Positions 18,062 to 25,500 of a stretch of 64,000 nt of DNA are shown here, piece after piece (the first letter of the stretch is position 1; each line of letters starts with the position of its first letter). The position numbers were made by a program, and so were the translations under genes. The notes beneath the pieces are model-generated. The model was given only the letters and a program-made list of their open reading frames with translations, searched no databases and was not told the DNA's origin. The stretch is from Phocaeicola dorei (GTDB taxonomy: Bacteria > Bacteroidota > Bacteroidia > Bacteroidales > Bacteroidaceae), in NCBI RefSeq assembly GCF_013009555.1, contig NZ_CP046176.1:837501-901500 (forward strand), given 5' to 3'.

Positions 18062-19518
18062 GTACAATTCTCTCTCTCGCTCCGCAGAATGTGTGGAAGC
18101 ATTTCTATTCATTGACTCAGGTTCCCCGTCCTTCGGGCTACTTGAAGAAGGTTCAAGAGTTCTTGCTGAACTTTGGAAAAAGTGTAGGCGTAGAGTCATT
18201 CCAGGATGAAGCCGGTAATATCATTTATCGCAAGCCTGCCACTCCGGGGATGGAAAACCGCAAGAAGGTGATTCTTCAGGCACACATGGACATGGTTCCT
18301 CAGAAGAATAACGATACAGTGCATGATTTTGAAAATGATCCTATCGAAACTTACATTGACGGAGATTGGGTGAAAGCTAAAGGCACGACTTTGGGAGCTG
18401 ATGATGGTATGGGTGTTGCCGCTATCATGGCTATCATGGAAGATAAAACGCTGAAACATGGTCCGTTGGAGGCACTGATTACTGCCGACGAGGAAACAGG
18501 TATGTTTGGTGCGTTCGGCTTAAAGCCGGGAACGGTAGACGGTGATATTCTGTTGAATCTGGATTCGGAAGAAGAAGGAGAATTGTATATCGGTTGTGCA
18601 GGCGGAGAAGACCTGACAGCTGTGTTGGAATATAAAGAAGTGGAAACAGATCCGGCTGACATCGCTTTGAAAGTTACCTTGAAAGGGCTGCGCGGTGGTC
18701 ATTCCGGATTGGAAATCAATGAAGGACGTGCCAATGCTAACAAGCTGATGGCTCGTTTCATGAATCAGGTGATAACTTACGATGAGGCTTGCCTGGTTTC
18801 CTGGCAAGGTGGCAATATGCGTAACGCGATTCCTCGTGAATGTGAAGTCGTTATTACAGTGCCGGCTGATGAAGAAGCGGACGTACTGGACTATGTGAAG
18901 GAGTGCGAAGAATTGTGGAATGAAGAGTATCATGTACACGAAACTCCGATCAGCTTCAAGGCAGAACGTGTGGAATTGCCGAAGATGATGGTTCCCGATG
19001 AAATCAAAGATAATCTGGTGGATGCCATTTATGCTTGTCAAAATGGGGTAATGCGTATGATTCCTACTATCCCCGATACTGTAGAAACCTCTTCTAATCT
19101 GGCTATTGTTTCTATAGGCGGTGGTAAGGCGGAGATTAAGATATTGGCCCGTAGCTCGCGTGACTCGATGAAGGATTATCTGAATACTGCATTGGAAAGC
19201 TGTTTCTCTATGGCAGGCATGGAAGTGACCCGTTCAGGTGGTTATTCAGGCTGGGAGCCCAATGTGGATTCTCCTATTCTGAAAGCGATGAAGGAGTCTT
19301 ATCAGGCACAATTCGGTAAAGAACCTGCTGTGAAAGTGATTCATGCCGGTTTGGAATGCGGTATCATCGGTGCGGTAGTTCCCGGCTTGGATATGATTTC
19401 TTTCGGCCCTACCTTGCGTTCTCCTCACTCACCGGATGAACGCTGCTTTATTCCTTCTGTAGGTAAGTTCTATGATTTCGTAGTAGCTACGTTGGAAAAT
19501 ACGCCGGTAAAAGAATAG
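18058..19518 (+). CDS. pepD: Aminoacyl-histidine dipeptidase PepD
   Basis: Cytosolic M20 zinc aminopeptidase that hydrolyses Xaa-His dipeptides. Metal and catalytic motifs are visible: QAHMDMVPQKN (His ligand), TTLGADDGMGVAA (bridging Asp), TADEETGMFGA (catalytic Glu and ligand) and GLECGIIGAVVPGLD near the C-terminus. The lid/dimerisation domain starts with GLRGGHSGLEINEGRANA. The 486-aa length matches E. coli PepD. Translationally coupled to the upstream membrane-protein gene; a GC-rich terminator follows. Confidence 0.96.
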   Translation: MSTILSLAPQNVWKHFYSLTQVPRPSGYLKKVQEFLLNFGKSVGVESFQDEAGNIIYRKPATPGMENRKKVILQAHMDMVPQKNNDTVHDFENDPIETYIDGDWVKAKGTTLGADDGMGVAAIMAIMEDKTLKHGPLEALITADEETGMFGAFGLKPGTVDGDILLNLDSEEEGELYIGCAGGEDLTAVLEYKEVETDPADIALKVTLKGLRGGHSGLEINEGRANANKLMARFMNQVITYDEACLVSWQGGNMRNAIPRECEVVITVPADEEADVLDYVKECEELWNEEYHVHETPISFKAERVELPKMMVPDEIKDNLVDAIYACQNGVMRMIPTIPDTVETSSNLAIVSIGGGKAEIKILARSSRDSMKDYLNTALESCFSMAGMEVTRSGGYSGWEPNVDSPILKAMKESYQAQFGKEPAVKVIHAGLECGIIGAVVPGLDMISFGPTLRSPHSPDERCFIPSVGKFYDFVVATLENTPVKE

Positions 19519-19543
19519 TCTTTAAGATCTTATAAAGATTTCG

Positions 19544-19579
19544 GGCGCGGACGATAGGGATTTCGTCCGCGCCTTTCTA
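19544..19579. terminator. Intrinsic terminator between pepD and the deaminase gene
   Basis: GGCGCGGACGA (19544-19554) and TCGTCCGCGCC (19563-19573) form a perfect 11-bp GC-rich stem with an 8-nt loop, followed by TTTCT. It serves pepD; the opposite strand lacks a good U-tract. Confidence 0.85.
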
Positions 19580-19583
19580 TTAA

Positions 19584-20051
19584 TTAATATTCCACTTTGT
19601 CACTTTTCTCTGTCCATTGTTGGAATGCCTTTATTGCCTCTTCCGCCAAAAGAATTTCGGAGGGCAGCTTGCGTGCCGAAGGTTTCAGGCTTAACTCATC
19701 ATAGATAAAAGAGTCATCAAAACCTATATTCTTGGCATCCGTCTTGTTGTTTGCATAATACATTTTATCCAGTCGTGCCCAGTAAATGGCTCCCAGGCAC
19801 ATAGGACACGGCTCACACGAAGTATAAATTTCACACCCACTCAGGTTGAATGTTCCCAGTTTGGTTGCCGCCGCACGGATGGCGCTGACTTCCGCATGGG
19901 CGGTAGGGTCGCATTGAGAAGTGACGCGATTGACTCCGGTCGCAATGATTTCACCATCTTTGGCAATTACAGCTCCAAAGGGTCCGCCGCCGTTTGCCAC
20001 GTTCTCTATAGAAAGCTCAATGGCTTTCCGCATTAATTCTTCTTTCTTCAT
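19584..20051 (-). CDS. Guanine deaminase-like nucleoside deaminase
   Basis: Cytidine-deaminase-fold enzyme. The zinc site is complete: TAHAEVSAI (His ligand and catalytic Glu) and CEPCPMCLGAIYWAR (the two Cys ligands). Length and the ending resemble B. subtilis GuaD (guanine to xanthine), but tRNA or other nucleoside substrates cannot be excluded. I use the ATG at 20051 (155 aa, MKKEELMRKAIELS); an upstream ATG at 20147 would add 32 non-conserved residues and lies upstream of the -7 box TATATTTG (minus strand, 20079-20086). Confidence 0.88.
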   Translation of the reverse strand: MKKEELMRKAIELSIENVANGGGPFGAVIAKDGEIIATGVNRVTSQCDPTAHAEVSAIRAAATKLGTFNLSGCEIYTSCEPCPMCLGAIYWARLDKMYYANNKTDAKNIGFDDSFIYDELSLKPSARKLPSEILLAEEAIKAFQQWTEKSDKVEY

Positions 20052-20228
20052 AGTGGTTCTATTTCTTTTTGTACAGAGCAAATATACAATATTTCCGGCT
20101 ATATACTGCGGGAGTGGGCTTATTTTATTCGGAAGTTGCCGCTTCATGTGTACACTTGTCGGTTTCTGCTACCATTGAGGTGATTATCAGTGCCTCCGGG
20201 GACATTGCCCTGTTTTTTGTTTCAGAAG

Positions 20229-20769
20229 CTTCAGCCTCTCCGCAAAAGCCCGTCAATAGGGCGAAGCGGCTGAAGGATTGCCTTTGGAAATTTCTTCAGC
20301 CCGATTATGGAAGCTTCAGTTTTTGGCTGTTCGGGATGTGTCTGTGTGTAAGTTCATTTTTTTTAGTGCTTTTATGCCTGTTGGAAATGATGTTACTATT
20401 AGGAAGAGTTTGCTTTGTGCCGTAATGGCTTTATTGCTTCACCTTAGTGAAGCAGCCATTTCACACAGGTGACAACGGATCTTCACCAGAGTGGGATGGC
20501 GTGTTTACCTAGGTGATGGACGGAAAATACAAACTTATCCTGATGAAAGAGAATATGTTTCCGGTTGTGTCAGTTTGCTTATTTAGGGGTGCGATACGGT
20601 GACAAGTGCCTGGATATAGGACTTTTGAAGCATTGGGGAACCAGTCTGTGCGGAGTATGCATACTCCCAAAGGGTGCGGCTGAAGGATTTTTCTTCGGGC
20701 TGAAGCATTTTCTGGTGTAATTCTTCAGCCGGAATGCCCACTGGCAAAGGGTTTGCGGAGAGGCTGAAG
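20229..20769. repeat. Intergenic repeat island 1 (CTTCAGCC/GGCTGAAG modules)
   Basis: The 900-bp stretch between the deaminase and hip genes has no convincing gene. It holds a dispersed module of about 48 bp bounded by CTTCAGCC and GGCTGAAG. One copy lies inverted at 20229-20275 and one direct at 20723-20769, with extra GGCTGAAG boxes at 20678-20685 and 20698-20705. A second word family sits at about 20437-20516: TTCACC/GGTGA boxes including the palindrome CTTCACCTTAGTGAAG. The block 20680-20769 is clearly homologous to 57752-57841. Confidence 0.7.
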
Positions 20770-20863
20770 CTTTTGAAGGAATTTTCCTTTCCTTTTTTCT
20801 TGTATCACAAATTTGCTGAATACTCCTGGTTTTCCGTAATGCGTCGGCCCGGGCTAATACTTT

Positions 20864-20962
20864 GCACCCTTTCGGGTATATTATACGAAAGAAACCAATA
20901 AATTATACCCATTAGGGTGTAATTATCGCTGGTTTTGCTATATTTGTACCCTAAAGGGTGTA
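20864..20962. promoter_or_regulatory. Triple operator and promoter of the hipBST operon
   Basis: Three palindromes share ACCC-N4-GGGT with flanking (T/C)A/TA. They are centred at 20871.5 (GCACCCTTTCGGGTATA), 20912.5 (TACCCATTAGGGTGTA) and 20953.5 (TACCCTAAAGGGTGTA). The centres are exactly 41 bp apart, close to four helical turns. A -7 box TATATTTG (20939-20946) ends just before the third site, so a protein bound there would cover the transcription start. The hipB ATG is 6 bp after the last palindrome. The likely binder is HipB (autorepression). Confidence 0.75.
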
Positions 20963-20965
20963 ATT

Positions 20966-21181
20966 ATGAGTGATTCATTGTCATTGTTTGTAAAAGAAAT
21001 GCGTAAGCGGTTCGGACTTACGCAAGTAGATTTGGCAGCTAAGGCGGGAGTGGGACTTCGCTTTGTGCGCGAGTTGGAGCAAGGAAAGCAGACTTTGCGG
21101 ATAGACAAGGTAAACCAGGTGCTTGCCCTCTTCGGACATGAAGTAGGGGCTGTGCCCTTAGGAAAGGAGCATAGCGCATGA
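20966..21181 (+). CDS. hipB: HipB-like HTH antitoxin
   Basis: 71-aa DNA-binding protein with an XRE-type helix-turn-helix (RKRFGLTQVDLAAKAGVGLRFVRELEQGKQTL, residues 13-45 in part). This is the Y4mF-like HipB subgroup. It is expected to repress its own operon through the three upstream palindromes. Its C-terminus is short (VGAVPLGKEHSA). The gene overlaps hipS by 4 bp (ATGA), the usual coupling in toxin-antitoxin operons. In characterised HipBST systems HipB boosts neutralisation while HipS is the main antitoxin; that division of labour is assumed here by analogy. Confidence 0.9.
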   Translation: MSDSLSLFVKEMRKRFGLTQVDLAAKAGVGLRFVRELEQGKQTLRIDKVNQVLALFGHEVGAVPLGKEHSA

Positions 21182-21513
21182 GAAGGGGAAAAATATACTT
21201 GAATGATATCTATGCAGGGTTGTTGACGGAAGATGAGAATGGTTTCACCTTTGCCTATGATGCCGGATTCTTGCGTTCCGGCAAGGCGGAAGCCGTCAGT
21301 CTGACACTGCCACTGACGGACAAACCCTATCACGACACCGTCTTGTTCCCGTTCTTTGACGGCCTGATACCCGAAGGATGGTTGCTGAACATTGCCGAAA
21401 ACAGTTGGAAGATAAACCGGCGCGACCGTATGTCGCTGTTGCTGGCCTGTTGCAAGGATTGCATCGGGGCAGTAAGTGTAGTAGAGGATGAACCTGATAA
21501 ACCGGAAACATGA
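21178..21513 (+). CDS. hipS: HipS-like protein (HipA N-terminal subdomain as a separate gene)
   Basis: 111-aa stand-alone version of the HipA N-terminal subdomain 1. It contains the conserved start GKIYLNDIYAGLLTEDE, the SLTLPLTDKPY stretch and the F-x-GLIPEG signature (FFDGLIPEGWLLNIAE). In two-gene hipBA systems this domain is fused to the kinase; here it ends before the kinase gene, with stop and next start overlapping by 4 bp. In E. coli O127 HipBST the equivalent HipS protein is the antitoxin that inhibits HipT. The split is genuine, since each part has its own start codon and coupled overlap rather than a simple frameshift. Confidence 0.88.
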   Translation: MRRGKIYLNDIYAGLLTEDENGFTFAYDAGFLRSGKAEAVSLTLPLTDKPYHDTVLFPFFDGLIPEGWLLNIAENSWKINRRDRMSLLLACCKDCIGAVSVVEDEPDKPET

Positions 21514-22451
21514 TGGAAAGGTGTTTGTATTGTTATAAGGAACTGAAGGAAGGACAGGTGGACTATCATCCGGCTTGTGCCCGGAAACTTTTCGGTACTC
21601 GTCAGGCGCCTCAGTTGCCTTACGTACGGAGTGAAATAGGTGAACTGGCCAAACAGGTAGTGAGGGCACAGATTACGCTGACAGGTGTGCAGGCCAAATT
21701 GTCGCTCGATGTGAATCCCGGCGGAAAGAACGAGCCGGACCGTTTTACTATTGTGGGCTTGTGGGGAAAGTTTATTTTAAAGCCCCAGACTGATTTTTAC
21801 CGGGCATTACCTGAGCTGGAGGATTTGACCATGCACATGGCGGAAGCAGCCAAAATAGCGGTGGTTCCCCACGGGTTGGTGCGTTTTGCCGATGGCGAAT
21901 TGGGATACATCACCCGGCGCATAGACCGTCGCCCGGATGGTGGAAAGATTGCCATGGAGGACATGTGCCAGTTGACGGAACGTCTCACCGAATACAAATA
22001 TAAGGGCTCGTATGAGCAGATAGCCAAGACTATCAAGAAGTATTCTGCAGTGCCGCAGCTTGATCTGGTGAATTTCTGGGAAGTGGTGGTGTTCTCGTGG
22101 ATTGTGGGAAACTCGGATATGCACTTGAAGAACTTTTCATTGTATGACACGGGGATGGGCTATAGTCTGACGCCTGCATACGATTTGCTGTCCACGGTTA
22201 TTGTCATGCCCGAGGATACGGAGGAACTGGCATTGACTCTTAATGGGAAAAAAAGGAAAATATGGAGAAGCGATTTCGAGAAGTCGATAATCGCATCGGG
22301 GGTCAGTGGCAAGGTAATAGAGAACATCGCCCGGAAATTCCGACGTTCCATCATTAAATGGATGGAACTGATAGATGTTTCCTTCCTGCCCGAAGACATG
22401 AAGAAACCCTATAAAAGACTGGTGCTGCAACGTCTGCTTTGGCTGCGCTGA
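21510..22451 (+). CDS. hipT: HipT-like Ser/Thr kinase toxin
   Basis: 313-aa kinase of the HipA family lacking the N-terminal subdomain 1. The N-terminus has a zinc-ribbon-like C5-x2-C8...H20-x2-C23 (CLYC...YHPAC), followed by TGVQAKLSL (P-loop region). The catalytic loop is GNSDMHLKNFS (D203) and the metal-binding Asp lies in TPAYDLLST (D225), so the active site looks intact. Characterised HipA/HipT kinases phosphorylate aminoacyl-tRNA synthetases and arrest translation; the target here is unknown. Last gene of the operon; no obvious terminator. Confidence 0.9.
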   Translation: MMERCLYCYKELKEGQVDYHPACARKLFGTRQAPQLPYVRSEIGELAKQVVRAQITLTGVQAKLSLDVNPGGKNEPDRFTIVGLWGKFILKPQTDFYRALPELEDLTMHMAEAAKIAVVPHGLVRFADGELGYITRRIDRRPDGGKIAMEDMCQLTERLTEYKYKGSYEQIAKTIKKYSAVPQLDLVNFWEVVVFSWIVGNSDMHLKNFSLYDTGMGYSLTPAYDLLSTVIVMPEDTEELALTLNGKKRKIWRSDFEKSIIASGVSGKVIENIARKFRRSIIKWMELIDVSFLPEDMKKPYKRLVLQRLLWLR

Positions 22452-22563
22452 AAGATCTTTCCTTTTCTGTTTTAGTTATTTTAATTAAAACGTATGCAGT
22501 CTTTAAACATCTATTTCGTTTCTTTGTTACAGAAGACTTAGTATGAACTAAAAGATTGTAGAT

Positions 22564-25500
22564 ATGAAAATTCGTTATTTATCTTTGATAGTGTTACTGG
22601 TAATGAGCGTATTTGCTCCTATACAGGCACAAACCTATGACAATTTGTGGAAAGAACTGGAGGTGTTGGAACGAAAGGATCTGCCCCAATCGGTCATTTC
22701 CAAAGCAATGAAAATCTACGATAAAGCAAAAGCGGAACAGAATGTACCGCAAATGATGAAAGCCTATCTCACTGCCATGCAGTACCGTTCCCTTTTAACT
22801 CCCGATAGCTTGAAGGTAGATATGAATGGTTTGGAACAATGGGCTTCCCAAACCGGCAGTGTGGAAGACAAAGCTATATTGTATTCCATTCTGGGTGAAA
22901 TGGCCATGTCTGCCGACGTAAAAAAGGGATTGGGCTATTTGCAGGCCTCTCTCAAGGATAAAGACCGGTTATTGCTTGTCCCGGTCGAGAAATTGAGATC
23001 TATGGTGAGAGTGGGAGAGGCTAGTAAACGGTATTTTCGTGATAATCTGTACAACTTGTTGGCACGTCGTGCCATACAAATCATGCAGCAGTACAGGTGG
23101 CAGGCGGCTGCTAAAGCAAATCAGACAAACAGTCTGCCTGCGGATATGACGGATATGGATAAGTTTGTTACTTATCAGTTTGTTCCTGTCTCTGATTGTG
23201 ACTTGACAGCAGCTGTCATGCAGGCTTATCAGTCCTTGCTGAAAGCATATGATACGGAAACGGAGCGCGAGGGTTGGTTGCTGACCGCTGTGGATGCATT
23301 GAATTACCTGTACCGCAATTTTTCCGGAAACTTCTCGAATGACGTATGCCAACAGGAACTCCGGAAGTGGATTCATACTTATCCGGCTGTGAAAACAGTC
23401 CCTGAAGCTTATCTGGCTTTGGCACAATTCCTACAGTATCAAAATAATCAGGTAGAGCGCTTGCGGATAGTTCGTGAAGGAATAGCCGGATACCCCCGTT
23501 ACGAAGGTATCAACCAACTGAAGAATATAGAAAAGGAAATTCTGAATGCAAGCCTTTCACTGGAAATAGCTACGGCTTATCCTGGTGAACAGCAGTCGGT
23601 GAAAGTAAATTATAAAAACCTTATCGGCATCACTTTGCAGTTATATAAGGTGAATTTACCCGTTACCTCTGCCGTATTGCAGAACAGAACCACCCATTTT
23701 GAAAGTAAATATGCCTGTTTGCAACGCGAGGAGCATTTTTCTTTGAAACCTACTACAGATTATTTGAATATCGATACCACCCTGACCATACAGGCTCCTC
23801 AAGCGGGAATTTATTTCTTAAAGGCAGTGCCCGATGGGAAGAAGGGCGTTTCGGACGGAACATTAATGAATGTCACCGCTTTAAAGACCATTTATCGTCC
23901 TCTGCCGGATGGTACGTTGGAACTGGTGGTGGTAAATGCAGTGAGCGGACAGCCTGTTTCTGAGGCGGAAGTAACCATTTATACGGAGAAGGGAGGAGGC
24001 TATTCTCCTCAACAGACCTATCAGGCGGATAAACAGGGTACTTTGAAACTGGATTTCCTGAATAGTAACAAATACTGGTATAATGCACATACGGCGGCTG
24101 ATAATGCGATGCCCATCTTGAATCTTTGGAAAAACGATTATTACTATAAAGAGAGCAAGAAAAAAGAAGTTTTGCAATTATTTACCGACCGATCCATTTA
24201 CCGTCCCGGTCAAACCGTATATGTATCCGGCTTGGCTTATGAAATGGAAAAGGATTCTACGCGTGTGCTTGCGGATAAAAAATATACGGTATCCCTATAT
24301 GATGCGAATAATAATGAAACAGGAAAAGTAGAAGTATGGACGAATGGTTTTGGTTCGTTCAGCGGACAATTTGTTTTGCCCTCTCCTTGCCTGACCGGTT
24401 ATTTTAGCTTGCGTGCGGCCGATACTTCTGTCAGTTTTAAGGTAGAAGAATATAAATGTCCCACCTTTGATGTCACGTTTGAACCCGTGAAAGTGGAGTA
24501 TCAAGTGGGTGACTCTATAGAAGTGGCGGGTATGGCAAAGACTTTTGCCGGTGCGCCTGTGCAGAATGCCAGGGTACACTATAATATATCCCGTTCCTAT
24601 GCTTGGTTCTGGCGGTTTATGGGCAGAGGTTCAGCCCGTTGGGAGGGAGAGGCAATGACCGATGCGGATGGTAAGTTCACCGTTCCGGTGCATTTTGAAA
24701 TAGACTCGGACAGGAGAGAATCTCCGTTGTGGTATTATACGTACAACATACAGGCGGATGTGACGGATGGTGCAGGTGAGACACAGCAAGCTAATTTGTC
24801 ATTGCCTTTAGGAAGCACTTCAATGGTGCTGAATATGGATAATCTGCCCGATAATTGGGTTAAAGAAAAGAAGTTGGAAATAAAACTGACAGCCATGAAT
24901 CTTTCGGGTGAGCCGGTAGATACTCCGGTTACTTATCAGGTAGTCGAGATGGAGAAGCAGAAAGACGGTCAGGAAAAAGAAGGCAGAAAGGTATTGACCG
25001 GTACGGTGGAAGCTAACAAAAGTTTTATTCCTGAGGCTATTTATGCCCTGCCTTCCGGTAATTATCGTTTGAAGCTTTCGGCTAAGGATACACAAGGCAG
25101 AGAGTGTACGGCATCTAAGAATTTCCTTTTGTTCTCATTGAACGACAAGCGTCCGCCTTTCGTGATAACGGATTGGTTCTATCAGGATGGTCTGGAATTT
25201 GATGCAGCATCTCCAGCTACTATATATATAGGTAGCAGCGAAAAGAATGTCTATCTGCTTTATGATGTGTTTGCAGGCAATAAGCGCTTGGAAAGCAAAC
25301 GTATACAGCTTTCGGACTCGGTGATCAGTTTCCGCTTCCCTTATAAGAAGGAATATGGTGACGGCATTCTGGTAAGTATGGCATTTGTGAAAGACGGCAG
25401 ACTTTACAGTCATAATGCACGGATTATGAAACCGGCCCCTGAGAAGAAGTTGCAGCTGAAATGGACTACGTTCCGTGACAAACTCCGTCCGGGACAGCAA

